Origin: Lineus longissimus
Lineage: Eukaryota; Nemertea; Pilidiophora; Heteronemertea; Lineidae
Reading direction: 5' to 3'
Assembly: GCF_910592395.1 (NCBI RefSeq)
Contig: NC_088311.1
Span: forward strand, 16,370,501 to 16,434,500
DNA length: 64,000 nt
Position numbers and translations under genes: made by a program
Shown here: positions 21,035 to 32,819 of the stretch, in pieces
Layout: each line of letters begins with the position of its first letter
How positions within the stretch are numbered: the stretch's first letter is position 1
Notes under the pieces: model-generated
What the model was told of the DNA's origin: nothing
The model's database searches: none
What the model saw: the letters and a program-made list of their open reading frames with translations, nothing else

Positions 21035-21940
21035 AGGTAAGTTCTCATTAAATCCACAATTTCACAGGCGATAATATTTGGCTGCTTGTGTTATTGCATG
21101 TTGATGACATTAGGGAAGGCTTGGATTGTTTAATTGGATGTGATTAATTTGAAATAGTTCGTCGACGATCGTTGAAAAACGATCTGCGAAATGCAGCTTG
21201 GTCTGAGAAACGATGTCAAAGTCCGGCTATAAATCATGGATTACTCAACAAATAACTCTTGTCACATAGCAGAACTAATGTGAATAAACAAGACAATAAT
21301 AAACATCGTTCTGATATCATCGGGTAAGGTTGCCAATGTACATAAACAGTGTAATTGAGGATCCACTCCGGCGATTTGAAATGTCAACAAACAGTAAATG
21401 CGATAGCTGATACACACTGACACATGCACACTGTACATAGCGCAATGCTTCAAACGGGGCCGATTCATCACTCTTATCACAATGTATTCTCAATGAACTT
21501 CCTTGATCATTCGGCCCTAGCGCCTTATCAGTTGTTGTTGGCCTTGTATTTGATATAACACTTGGCTAGCTTAGCTATCTATCAAAATTAAAATGTTATC
21601 TCCTCATCATGTTTTGCAGGAATGATCTGCACTACTGCAGCTGCATTTGAACATATTTGGTGACCACATCACAGATGACCAAGAGAGAGGATCGAGCTAT
21701 GACTTTGCACATCCCATCGACTTCGGTGTTCACCAGTGCAATCATCAGAAGAGCCATTCAATTTTAGTATTCAAGTATTTCATTCTGTAATACTTACCTC
21801 AAAATTGACTAAATAAAGAAAACCGCATGTGGCAGTTGGTTAAAAAAATCAAGTCTATCTGTTTAAAGTTTTTACTTGCTATCAACATTTCAATGGTGGC
21901 ATTCTGCTAAGGTTTGTAAGAGTTTCACTTGACTTAAGCA

Positions 21941-22685
21941 GGGTGTACACTAGTAAAATATTAGCAACATTTTTACAACAATTTTGCAACAAGCCCTTCA
22001 AGGCCCTGTGTACACTAGCAACAAAATTGCAACAAATTAGCAACATTTTTACAACATGTTGGTAAATTGTTGCAAACTTTTTAGTGGGAACAAAGGGAAA
22101 TAGGTATTTTGGAGGGAAAATGGATGATTCCAAGGAGAGAAGATGTGTTTTGAGTGCTTCTGCAGCAATTTTAGCTGTCATTGTTGAGAGACGGAAGAGG
22201 CGGCGAAATAACCAAAGAGAATATGGACCAGGCCCTGGATCAAAATGAGGGTGGATCATGGGGCATACCACTGCCTGTTAAAGGAGTTGCGGCTGACTGA
22301 CAAGCCGTCATACAAAAACTTCCTGCGAATGGATAAAACTTCTAGAAAAGGTTTCATCACCCTACGAAGCAAGACACTCACTTGAGAGTTGCTATACCTG
22401 CTTCTTGTTCAAGTCACATGACTTCAGGTAGATCACATGACGCAAATCCTATTTCTGATTGGCTGAAGAGTTTGCAACATTTTTACAACATGCAACAAAG
22501 AATTGCATTGCATTTAATTTGCAACAATTTTACAACAATTTTACAACAATTTTACAACAATTTACAACATGTTGTAAATGTAAGAAGCGTTTTGCTCTGT
22601 ACACACTACGCAACATTTTTGCAACATTTGTTGCAACTGGAAATGTTGTAGAAATGTTGCTAATATTTTACTAGTGTACACAGGC
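21941..22685. mobile_element. Non-autonomous Harbinger-like element with GCAACA-rich ends
   Basis: Inverted ends gtgtacactagtaaaatattagcaac (from 21943 and to 22681). The subterminal parts are packed with (g)caacattttt/acaacaatttt motifs, and a second TIR-like start lies at about 22005 (gtgtacactagcaac). The core keeps a remnant of a Harbinger transposase N-terminus (see next entry). Confidence 0.65.
22120..22345 (+). pseudogene. Harbinger transposase N-terminal remnant
   Basis: From the ATG at 22120 the frame reads MDDSKERRCVLSASAAI then ERRKRRR, and in a shifted frame YHCLLKELRLTDKPSYKNFLRMD. This is the standard N-terminal module of HARBI1-like transposases. Stops and frameshifts follow and no DDE domain is present. 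Confidence 0.6.
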
Positions 22686-22689
22686 CTTT

Positions 22690-24518
22690 AGGCAATAATA
22701 GAGTTGGGTAGGGCATTTTGTTAATGTTACCCTTTTAGTTAGGGAAACTGGTGCCTTCTGCATTAGGTGGACCCTACTTGCTCATCTGTCAGACCGGCCT
22801 CACACGTCGGCAGTAGAGTTTAAGGTCCAGTCTGCGAGATTTACCCATTTCTACCCAGCCAAAAGCGGGTGATTGGGCTAGTCTCTCCATGTGATTCAAT
22901 TCGCATGGATTCTTGTGTCCTGTGCTGAAAGGCTCCCTCCACAAGGGCAGACTACATCCGGTGGCACTAAAGTATGGAAGAAAGACAGAAGACGACCAAA
23001 TTGCGAAAAGGATCATCATCATCATCATCATGGTAACAGCTGAGGATGAATCATGTTGCTGTGTGTAGAATTGATGGTCCAATATAGGTTAGGTTATCTG
23101 TTTGCGCACACATTGCAAGGGTGGAGCTTGCTTGAAGTAGATTGCGCCAGTCTACCGTAATTCACTGTTACACATCCAGTAGCTAATATCCTCAGGCTTT
23201 GAGTCCTTAGTTTAGTAGAGTTTGACGAGTAATGTAATATATACGAACAACGCGGCAACAACTCAGCTGAGCGCCAGGCCCTTGGGCCTCTTGTTGTTTA
23301 TTTTGATGCCATTTTTCATGGGAAAACCATCTGTGACAATTTTTATTGACAACTGAGATAGTGGGTTCTTTAAGTTACCGAAAAATATGTGTAGCCATGG
23401 AATTGGGCACATTTTCCAATTTGAGATTTGTGTTATCATCATACATGTCATGATGGAAGGAATTTATTTTAGAATTGTTTTACAGAAACTCTATGAATTG
23501 ACCAGAGTATGATACTGTTCTACTTCCATATTAACTGCAGGATTTGTTTCATGATATTTTGATATCATTATATAACATATATTTTTTTTATTTTAAAATG
23601 ATAATTATCAGTGTTTTATAGATATACTGATCGACACTTTAAAACACTGTTAGAACCATTTATAACAGTTAAAAGCCTCCATAAAAATTAGGCCTTGATA
23701 CATTGTACTCTTTTTAAAACTGATGAAACAGTTAATCTGCCTGAGATGTATAGGCAGTGCATTCCGAAGCCACAAATCACAGAACCGAGAGCACTTTTCC
23801 CAGCAGTTATTGTCTTGGTTTGTTCCACTCCAAGGTTGGAGCTGAGTGAGCTCTGGTTTCCTGGCTCACCCCCTGCAGTGCCACCAAGGGGCGTAACATA
23901 AAACATGCAATAGGACCTGTGATTTTTGTCTGATTTTCATGAAAATTTTTTAGTAGGTACTCCTAGCAAGGATACATCACATATCTTACGGGTTTTTGAT
24001 TTGACCTACTTTTCAAGGTCACAGGGGTCAAATTTCGCTAAATCACCGATAGGTGGCACGTTTCATTTTTATTTCAGCTAGAAAGTTCAAAACTTGTGTC
24101 GACATGTATCTGGGGACCCTCTATTTTACCGAAAAAAATTTCACCAGCTCCGACATCAAATATGGCTGCCAGAGGGGCCATCTTGAAAATTAAACAAACT
24201 CCCATTACTCCGAAACTAATGATAGGATTGCAACCAAATTACATGTGATTATGTATCTATGTACTCTTAACCCTTTGGGATAATGGAAAAAAACAAAACT
24301 ACAACATTGTAGAAGACAAACATTTTGGATTATTTGTTCCTTATTCAGAGTCAATGTACAGACCGCATGAATTCAGTTTATATACAATTTATAACAGAGG
24401 AGTAAGGCATTGACGGACGTCATTCTTACAACCGAGACTCTCTGTCCACGTGTCCATTTGTTGACACATTCAGTAAACAAAGTCATTAATTGCATTTGCA
24501 TCGGCTATCAATTTGATG
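22690..24518. other. Intergenic, with an R1 fragment
   Basis: Nothing coding is recognised. An R1 fragment with caaggtcacaggggtcaaat lies at about 23940-24100, and a short (ATC)n run at 23010-23032. Confidence 0.45.
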
Positions 24519-24975
24519 TCATGCACTGCCGCACTGGTGGCCGAAGGCACATCTGAAAATATATTTATGTGCAAGCTGGCTCAAAGACGGGTAATCTATC
24601 TGAGATATTGACGTCTTCACAAGTTTGAGTTGGTGTCTGCTCAGGAAGGTAGTTTTCAAGGTCCCCCTCATTTTGCCGAAGATATATGCTTGTGCATAAA
24701 ATGCAACTTTGTCTCTGTCTTTCCAATTCCTGAGCAAGTTCACATGAAAAATACAAAGTTGCTTCCTGTGTTTTCCAGTATCGACCTCATAATCTACAGG
24801 AGATACTTTCCGAACAATGGGATAGGGTCCCTGCCATGTCGACTTCAACTTACTAGTAGCTGAAGGGAGCATGACCGGAGCCTCCTCCCCAATCTCATAA
24901 GTTTTCCCCCAGACATTTTGGTCATAGTACGTCTTCTACTTTTTCTGACTCTTCGTCAGTTTATTTACAAGACTG
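24519..24975 (-). pseudogene. Gypsy integrase C-terminal fragment
   Basis: The stretch LKSTWQGPYPIVRKVSPVDY followed by HVNLLRNW is the usual GPY/F-type end of Gypsy integrases. The upstream frame has a stop, and the catalytic core is gone. Confidence 0.75.
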
Positions 24976-25270
24976 TTTTTTAGCTTGCATGTGAGCGGTT
25001 TTGAAACGTCCAAAAGTTGGGTAAATCAATCGAATATTGAACAAAACGACACTCGAGGCTGGGCTTCGCTATTTGTCTTTCTATCTTTTGACATCCCACT
25101 TCTAACACCATGATACGAATCTTGGAGAGAGTGAGAAAGATGGGCTTTGTAATTTTAGATCAAACAAATCAAGTGGACTGTTTATTAGTTCAGTCATACG
25201 GAGGGCGCTGTGTGTTCACTCAGGCAAATGATGAAATACTAATATTGAAACACTTATCAGGCATCACTTC

Positions 25271-25534
25271 TTACACCCGACCTAGTGACCAAGAGTTGCA
25301 AGGTGCTTGACTGTCCACTAAAATCACGATGTCATTGACAGCTACATATATGTTTCGACACTTAGTTGCCCACTTCTGCCTCTCCAGTAGTAATATTAGA
25401 TATTCCTTTGACCTCCTTTTCCAAAAAAAGTTTGCAAGGGACCTGATTTGCCTCCTATTGTAATTGTCATCCTTACTAAAGAAACCTGGCGGCAAGTTTG
25501 GTGAAACCTTCATCAGCAACAAGTGATTAAGCAT
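25271..25534 (-). pseudogene. BEL/Pao pol C-terminal fragment
   Basis: [15 protein letters not shown] then [19 protein letters not shown] matches the domain that follows the integrase in BEL/Pao elements (DUF5641-like). It is an isolated fragment inside the Gypsy relic. Confidence 0.75.
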
Positions 25535-26014
25535 AGGAGCCCAGCCTTTTTAACGGCAGAGGCTCCACACAGAGGTTGGGCTACAGGTGTCACATCTGGG
25601 TTGATGTGCAGCTCCACCTGTTTGGACTTCAGTTTACCAACTCCACAAAACAAATCAGGGTAACGTTCATCAAGAATTTGGCTTTATCAAGTCATGTTTT
25701 GTCTGTTACAGCACTCACAACAGTCAAATTTGCCGCATCAACACCAATTTTGAGTACACCAAATTTCATTGCAGTGTCCTTTCCTAGCAGTGGGGGACAC
25801 CTTTTCCTTTAACAGCGATGAAATCACCCAGTACTGTGTGATTGCCAACTTTAGTTTCACAAAATGAACCGACCTTTGACAGACAACGGTTTTTCTGAAG
25901 TATACATATAGAGTTTCCGTCCGGGTGGTGTAATTTCTGATTTACACGCAAGTTTGCACCGCTTCAAAGAGTTCCAGGTATCTATTATGGGGGTTATGTG
26001 GGGACTAGCACGTT

Positions 26015-26465
26015 CTGTAAATAGATGTGGATAAGACTCCAGTTAGCGAATTCCATTTATTACTGATCAACATCCAAGTTAAAGTCACAATACAATAAGT
26101 ACGAATTAAATATGCAATGTTATATATACATGTACAACTGGTCACAGAATTGATATGAAATCTTGGTTACTTGTGATTTAGTCAAATTACCAGACATTTA
26201 ACCTGACTGAAACTAAGTCAACTCTAGAGAAACATTTACAATCTATATTTATCCCAATTGTCTTTTATGTCACGTAAGTGACCTGGTAGAGTTTACAACT
26301 TCTTAAATAAACGGAGTGATCCAAATACACATATTAATGAGAATCCAATAAAAACCTACAACCTAAAATATAAAAGATATAAAGTTTGGCTTACCTGTAA
26401 ATAGATGTGGATAAGACTCCAGTTAGCGAATTCCATTTATTACTGATCAACATCCAAGTTAAAGT
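26015..26465. repeat. Pair of 71-bp direct repeats
   Basis: ctgtaaatagatgtggataa... through atccaagttaaagt occurs at 26015-26085 and 26395-26465 with no visible difference. The pair lies in the segment that interrupts the Gypsy relic. It could be the ends of a short LTR-type insertion, but I see no TG..CA termini. Confidence 0.55.
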
Positions 26466-26853
26466 GCTTCTAAACTAAAGCCTTTAACTTATATAGTGGA
26501 TCCTGGATTTTGTTGACCAATAAGAAACAGTATTACTAACACAGGAGTCTTAAACGACATAGGTCAAGCCAATCAGGAACGCCGTACCTTGCGATTACGA
26601 CAAACTCGTGTCCTAGGAAGCGGTTGTTATTTACCAAATATACATCAGGTAACCACATCAAACACTACTTCCAGCAGCAAGACAATATGAAACTAATATA
26701 AATCTAGGCTAAGTTAGATTAGCTGCGTTAAAAACAATGACCAAATCCCTTAAGCCAGAGAAGGCAAGAAGTGAAGAATGGCCATCCAGACATAGTGTCT
26801 CCAAGTTGTATACCTAATCATTGACTAAAACAAAACCTCTTATAGTAGAAGGG

Positions 26854-27362
26854 TTAAGCCGTTGTTAACCATTGTGCTAAGGGATTAAGATACTTAGTAT
26901 TGGCTTTGGTATTTGACAGATTCCCATGAGACCTAATGAAAAATTGATAACAAGTTGATTTACATTTTTGATGAAAATTACACCATAAAATATCCTCATC
27001 TACAACATTACACGTAGCACCAGAGTCTATCAACATCTCTAGTTTTACCCCACTAATCTCTATTGGCAGTCTATAAGTGGTACTGGTGGCACCATCTCTG
27101 ATAAGAAATGCATAGTCATCATCACTTTGCCCACCTTCAGAGTGTTCTTCTTCTTAGACTTACAAACAACAGCAAAATTATCTTTTCCAGAATACTTTGC
27201 ACACGTTTTGCCCCTGGCTGGGCATGTAGGATCACACCCATAATGTCCTTCTCTCCCACAATGATAGCAAGAACTGGTCTTTGCACCACTAGAGTTATTA
27301 TTTCTCACACCCATAATGTCCTTCTCTCCCACAACGATAGCAAGAACTGGTCTTTGCACCAA
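26854..27362 (-). pseudogene. Gypsy zinc knuckle and aspartic protease segment
   Basis: A CCHC-like knuckle (C-x2-C-x4-H-x4-C in CYHCGREGHYGCDPTC) partly duplicated at 27245-27350, followed in another frame by the protease motif LIDSGAT. The knuckle-coding block is repeated about 60 bp apart (cccataatgtccttctctcccaca). Confidence 0.75.
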
Positions 27363-27603
27363 TAGACTTCTTATTTCCTACGACTTTCAGTCTTTTTCTT
27401 GTGTTTTCCAAACCTTGGGGTTTTCGTGATCTTGACCCTTTTTCGCCTCACCTACCAAGTTAGCACTTGGGGTAGATGACTCAGACTTAATGGCCAATGC
27501 AGCCATCTGCTGATTCACGCTTTCCTGAACCCTTGCTATTTCTAGCGCAAGCCTTTCTATTCAAAAAGTTTACGTTTCAGCTTGACTGAAAGGCACTTTT
27601 CGA

Positions 27604-27933
27604 TTATTTGCTCCCTGATATCGATATTCTGATCAGCAAAATTGCACAGGGCTGCCTGCGTTTTAGCCTCGACACAAACTGGTCAGTCAAAACGTCGTCC
27701 TTTTGTTGCAAACCTCGAAAAAGATGCCTCTCGAGTTCCTGGACCTGTGGTCCAGCACAATGCTGTATTAGTGCATGTTTTTGCGCCATATTTACGACCG
27801 CCTTGGAAGCGCAATACACCTCGAAATTCCTTTTCCACTGCCGCCATTTTGTGGCTAGGCTTGAAATGGGGCCGCTGGCCTCAAATTTTTCTACGGCCGG
27901 TAGTTCGATCTGTACCGCTTGTGGTGTCCACAA
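27604..27933 (-). pseudogene. Gypsy gag N-terminal fragment
   Basis: A retrotransposon gag-type helical domain (WRQWKRNFEVYCASKAVVNM...KHALIQHCAGPQVQELERH). The frame breaks near the end. Confidence 0.65.
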
Positions 27934-27989
27934 CAGATGTCTTCGGCGGGTATCAAGAACTAAAGGAAGATGACAGTCAATGTCTCAAG

Positions 27990-28262
27990 TAAGAAATACT
28001 CTTTCTCGAGGTGAAACTGTAAAGACAAATGATTGCACAGTCTTACAATCTGTAAGAAAGCTTTAGACACATCTGGGGTTGAGGCTACCTGCCACCAACA
28101 GAATCTTATTAAGATTTCTACTATACTGGGCATGAGTGACGGTCCAGTCTCCATACTATCATTCAGAGATACCTTGTTGTATCTTGCTGCCGATGCGTCA
28201 AAAACCGCCCTAACCTTTGTACTAAGGCTGGTCTCCCTGACAACTGGTCGATGTGGTAGGTA
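27990..28262 (-). pseudogene. BEL/Pao reverse transcriptase fragment
   Basis: FYLPHRPVVRETSLSTKVR, VFDASA, SLNDSMETGPSLMP and DVSKAFLQI are the first RT blocks of the Pao clade. The YxDD half is missing. It abuts a LINE fragment with no spacer. Confidence 0.8.
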
Positions 28263-28265
28263 AAA

Positions 28266-28453
28266 CACTCGGTAGGGACCAGGCCCCTGATTCCATAGGC
28301 ATGTAGTTTCTTTAACAATAGGAAATGGGGGACGGAATCAAATGCACCTGCTATGTCAAGGAAGACTCCCCTGGTTACCTTACCGGAATCAAAGTTGGAA
28401 ATTATTGTATGTACAATGCTGATAAGTTGTTTTTGAGTATCAAGACCAGGCAA
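28266..28453 (-). pseudogene. Non-LTR (LINE) reverse transcriptase fragment
   Basis: TQKQLISIVHTIIS and GVFLDIAGAFDSVPH are the RT blocks preceding and containing the first catalytic Asp of LINE reverse transcriptases. The fragment is fused in frame to the BEL piece, giving a chimeric open frame from two unrelated dead elements. Confidence 0.75.
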
Positions 28454-28515
28454 GAAACCAGATTGGCGTTCAAATAATAAGTTTGGGCCGGACTGTAGTC
28501 AGTTTAATCCTTTAC

Positions 28516-30480
28516 TTATTGCTTGTACCTTGCTTTCCGCACTGTCCATTGGCGTCCCAGGGGGGGGGGGGCATGGGACAGGGGCGTAGCAAGCTTTTTG
28601 TTATAGTAAGCTGATTTCAAATCAAGAGCCTTATGTTGAATCTTTAGCTGTTTCTTTTCAAGTTTTATCATCTTGCGGTAATACACAGATGATGTCATAT
28701 CCGGACGTTTTGTCTTTACATCACTACCCTTCCTTATCGAGGAACTTGCAACGTACAACTGGTGATCGGCTCCTAGAAGACCATGATTCAGTTGTCGCGC
28801 TAAATCTCCATGGTGGTGGTTGGCGAGGTGACAGCAAGGGAGAGGGTGACCGACATGAAGGAATTGGTGAGACATTTCCCAGTGTGCCCACTGATGCAGC
28901 TGATGTAGCAATGGAAGTGTCTGACACATTATCTTCGTCATCCTCCCTTCGTATTTCCTCCTCATCTGTAGCAAATGCACCCTTTATTCCTGAAATAAAA
29001 GTTGGTTCAATGTAGAAACGATCGAGAGCGAGCATGCAGTGATTGAAAAAATCCAATATCATTTGACTTGATACATTATATGAGGGATGGTCTTTGGCCT
29101 TGAAAAGCTAGAGGGCGCAGCTCAAGTGCTTTTCTTTGCCTGCACGGACTCAAAAATTACACTCCGGTGGTTTTATGTTCATCACATACCAATAAAAAAG
29201 TAACTTTATTGCTCAAAATCGGCTCGAAATCTGGGAAAATTTGCCCCCGTGGCTGGGGCCTGTGTCGTCGCGTCATTGAAGACGTTGCGTTATCGTTCCC
29301 GCAACGGACGAAAATAGGGATCTCACAATGTGTGATCTGGGGGGTGATCCGGGAAACTATCACCCTCCGTGACGTCGATGTCTCGTGTTGCATTCTACAT
29401 TGCGTGACGTTGTGGGGTATGTGATAAATATAATTCTACCAAATGACAACTACGCCCAATACCAGTACATTGGCCCAGGTGTATTGGTTCCAACTACCTT
29501 TTACGGACGCGCATTGTGGGCACCTCATGTACCACGTGGGGGAAGGGGGGGGGGGTGTTATGACCCCCCATTGTCTGCATTGACTATACGGTAGAGTAGA
29601 GGCTGTAGGAGAAATTAGGCCAATTTTAACCCACCTTCAATCTGTTCTTTCGGGATTACTTGGTATATCCTCCATTCTTGGTCATTTAAGACACGCTGTA
29701 GCAAGGAGTTTTCAGCATCTTCGTCATCGGGGAGTGGCTCTCCCCCACCGGTTTGTTGGCGTCGCCTCCTACTTTTTGTGAAGTGCTTTGCTGCCTTGTC
29801 CTTGACGTTTTTAAATTGCGATCCACTTGTCTTTTACGTTGTTGAGGGAACGATCATTCCCATCCACGGCATTGACATTTTCAACAATTTGTTTATAGAC
29901 ATTGTGGGCACCTCATGTACCACGTGGGGGAGGGGGGGGGGGGGGGTGTTATGACCCCCCATTGTCTGCATTGACTATACGGTAGAGTAGAGGCTGTAGG
30001 AGAAATTAGGCCAATTTTAACCCACCTTCAATCTGTTCTTTCGGGATTACTTGGTATATCCTCCATTCTTGGTCATTTAAGACACGCTGTAGCAAGGTGT
30101 TTTCAGCATCTTCGTCATCGGGGCGTGGCTCTCCCCCACCGGTTTGTTGGCGTCGCCTCCTACTTTCTGTGAAGTGCTTTGCTGCCTTGTCCTTGACGTT
30201 TTTAAATTGCGATCCACTTGTCTTTTACGTTGTTGAGGGAACGATCATTCCCACCCACGGCATTGACATTTTCAACAATTTGTTTATAGACATAATTTTT
30301 ATCAGCTTGTGTGATTTGACCATGCTTGGCAGTCAAGGTGACGTTATGCTGTATAAAACCGTCCACGAGTGCGTCAATTTCAATTCCAGAAAAATCAGGG
30401 ATGTTGTAGAGAGTACATAGATATACAATCACATGAAATTTGGTTTCAATCCGAATTTGTTTAATTTTTAAGACGGCCAT
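28516..30480 (-). pseudogene. Myb/SANT-like (NAIF1-type) gene, broken
   Basis: A first exon (30480 to a donor at 30026) has a Myb/SANT-like domain (FSGIEIDALVDGFIQHN, KNYVYKQIVENVNAVG, VKDKW) with a frameshift just after VKDKW. The second exon starts at 28989 behind a tttatttcag acceptor in matching phase. It encodes an acidic/serine region and, after another frameshift near 28735, a Lys/Leu-rich helix (LEKKQLKIQHKALDLK) typical of the C-terminus. Such proteins are the DNA-binding partners of Harbinger transposases, or host genes derived from them. The exon end is duplicated (see next). Confidence 0.65.
29513..30290. repeat. 388-bp tandem duplication within the NAIF1-like gene
   Basis: 29513-29900 and 29901-30290 are nearly identical (gtgggcacctcatgtaccacg... 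to ttgtttatagacat), differing mainly in the length of a G-tract and a few bases. The duplicated block includes the 3' half of exon 1 with its donor site, so the locus carries two copies of that splice site. Confidence 0.85.
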
Positions 30481-30489
30481 ATTTGAACT

Positions 30490-31310
30490 CCGAGCGGGAC
30501 AAATTTTTGGAGGTAGAATATAGGGTCCTTAGATATATTGTCGCTGATTATTATTGTTATAATCTGGCTGCGTTTTTTTTGGGACACAGTGTATACTGTA
30601 AAATAGTCCCAAGAAACATACTTGTGTTTTTCGCGTCATATGCATTTATGCACCCTTCGACAACTTCTGCCCAAAGCGGACGTTTCACGTCAATTTTCTT
30701 CTTGCAAAGAATTGACTTCTTCTTGCAAAGAATTGACTCTCGGGTGGAGCTAAAATTTCGTCCAAACCCTCGCCTGTCGGCTCGGGTTTGGACTGTATTT
30801 TAGCTCCACCCTCGAGTGTCTTGGTAACTCAAACAAGGTCCTCCGCCTCGGTAAAAAGATAGGCCACGAAAATAAGCGAATGCGTATTATTCTCAAAAAT
30901 GGTCATTGAAGAGTGGTACAACCTGTAGATCATTTTCCCATGTGTTTCCGTCCTGTATCAGAAGCTCGGCTTCTCTTCAATGGGACAATCATTGTTCTGG
31001 AAACATGTTAAAGGTATCAAAGATGTTGTAAAGTCTTTATGACTCTTTATGGAAGCATTTATGGTGTCAACTTGTAATTTTGGCCCTGAGTTGTGCCTAA
31101 TTTAGGCGACAGGCCACGCTATAATTTTTAACATTTAGTTTCATGACATAATACTAGGTAGAAGCACCTCGTTGTCTACTTTCATCACTGTGGTTTGATA
31201 TTTTTGACTCAAAGTTTGTATCATGTTGTATTTTCTAGAAAACCTGTTTTACATTGCTGTATCTGCGATAACTTCTTGCGGAGACTATAGAGATAATATG
31301 TAAAGTCAAG
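30490..31310. other. Unassigned region with a 78-bp hairpin
   Basis: 30739-30816 folds back on itself: ctcgggtggagctaaaat...ccaaaccc pairs with gggtttgg...attttagctccaccctcgag. Immediately before it, ttcttgcaaagaattgact occurs twice in tandem. No gene is recognised. Confidence 0.6.
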
Positions 31311-32385
31311 GACTTAGTGAGCCCCCCTTTAGGTCGGGGGAGCTCCCCCGAACCCCCCTACGAGCAAATGTTAAGTGCAAGCTCTAACAACTACAGCTGT
31401 TACAATGGGGGGACACCCCCCAAACCCCCCTCCGTCGACATAGGTTTTTACCAGTGCGTTGGGGGGAAACTCCCCCCAAACCCCCCCCCCCCCCCGGTGG
31501 ACAGTCAACTAGCCCTTCTGTGTCATACTGCTGGAGGGGGGGGGGGTGCGATGGGACCATCCATATAGTTCCTTCCGACACATTTTTGTTTTGGTAATGT
31601 AATACATTGTGATTGTCCTTATTCACGGGAATCGGGCGTTTCCAGTGATATACGACACAAATAGGTTGTCCTCATGCATTCACTTTGGAAACGCATTTTA
31701 AAATAGATGTTACGTCCTGTTAATGGGGCACGTCATCATCGCGTACATTTGGGAAAAACTCCCTAACGAGACCGGAGCAGACGGCTGAAAGTAGTTTAAT
31801 TATTGGCCGCTAGGGTGCAGAATGTCGCTCACCCGAATTTTTCACGCAACTTTTGCTAAAAAGAGCTAGTTCTAGTTTGTGATTCATTTTGATAGTTCAG
31901 ATTTGGGCAGAAGACCAATATAACTTAGTCGTCAGTGTGGTTTTAAGCTGGAAAAACGTATTTGTTTTTCTTAAAGTGCCTTTTTTGGACGGGTGTGTGC
32001 GATTGTTTTGTTTTTATGTCACGTGACCTCGATCATGTCGACACAAAATTGAAATAAACCACCCTTTTCTGTCATTATTTAGGACGGATATTTCTCTAAT
32101 AAAAATATTAATATAATTGGCCAATTTCTTAGGCATATGATGTAGCGAATTCCCATGAAGATTTAAATTAATTTAAATTAATTTCAACCAATGGGATAGC
32201 AACCACCACCGGAAGATCGCGGAGAAATCGGTAAACTCAACGGAGTTAATTCAGAAAAATACCAAAAAAAATTGTTTGTAGGATATACAATAGTTACTCT
32301 CTTTATTTCTCATCAAATCAGTATATACTCCCACACACACGTGTATCTTAAGAGCCCCTCCTAAAGGGGGGCTTATTAAAAGGTC
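31311..32385. mobile_element. Possible TIR element with G/C-tract ends
   Basis: The left end gacttagtgAGCCCCCCTTTAGG and the right end CCTAAAGGGGGGCTtattaaaaggtc share 14 bp as reverse complements. The left quarter (31320-31560) is a series of runs of 5-16 C or G. No transposase is visible. Confidence 0.35.
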
Positions 32386-32790
32386 TAAGATATTGTTGTA
32401 AAGAAATAGACTTCTTCCGTCCTTCCCTTCGTCCACATAGTTTTAGAACATTACATTTGTGGGGGACTGTATCAACTGGATAATTAACTCGACAACTCGG
32501 CTGCTGCTAAACATAAAACCATCTTTTAACTTGTTCTTATTTCCATATTTTAGCTAATATACTCCTCTAACCATTTGCTAACTTGTTCTTTCCAAGATTA
32601 TCAGAACACGTGGCATTGTTGACATTATTGCGCCATATGGAAAGATGATGTCAACAAAGACACGTGCTTGCCTTGAATTCTGATTGGCTGTCAGATGTAC
32701 ACTATGGCAGAAGTATCCTGCAGAAAAAAATTTCGCGTACCGGCTCCAGCTCCGGCTCCGGGATAGGTTATCCCGGTGCCGATCTCGGAA
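32386..32790. other. Unassigned AT-rich spacer
   Basis: Nothing recognised; it precedes the decayed Gypsy element. Confidence 0.3.
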
Positions 32791-32819
32791 CGGGATAGCA
32801 GAACCTGTCTAAAAATGCT

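Larger units (their letters stand above)
24519..27933 (-). pseudogene. Degenerate Gypsy-type retrotransposon, mosaic
   Basis: Reading on the - strand there are gag (27933-27604), a zinc-knuckle segment (CYHCGREGHYGC...) and aspartic protease (MLIDSGATCNVVDED) at 27362-26854, the protease-RT linker (LLGKDTAMKFGVLKIG) around 25900-25560, and an integrase C-terminal part at about 24975-24519. Most of RT, RNase H and integrase core are missing. A BEL fragment (25271-25534) and a segment with 71-bp direct repeats (about 25900-26870) interrupt it. Frames are broken repeatedly, so it is dead. Confidence 0.75.

Noticed and set aside
31317-31568. Proline/glycine-rich protein
   Set aside because: Produced by C and G homopolymer runs.
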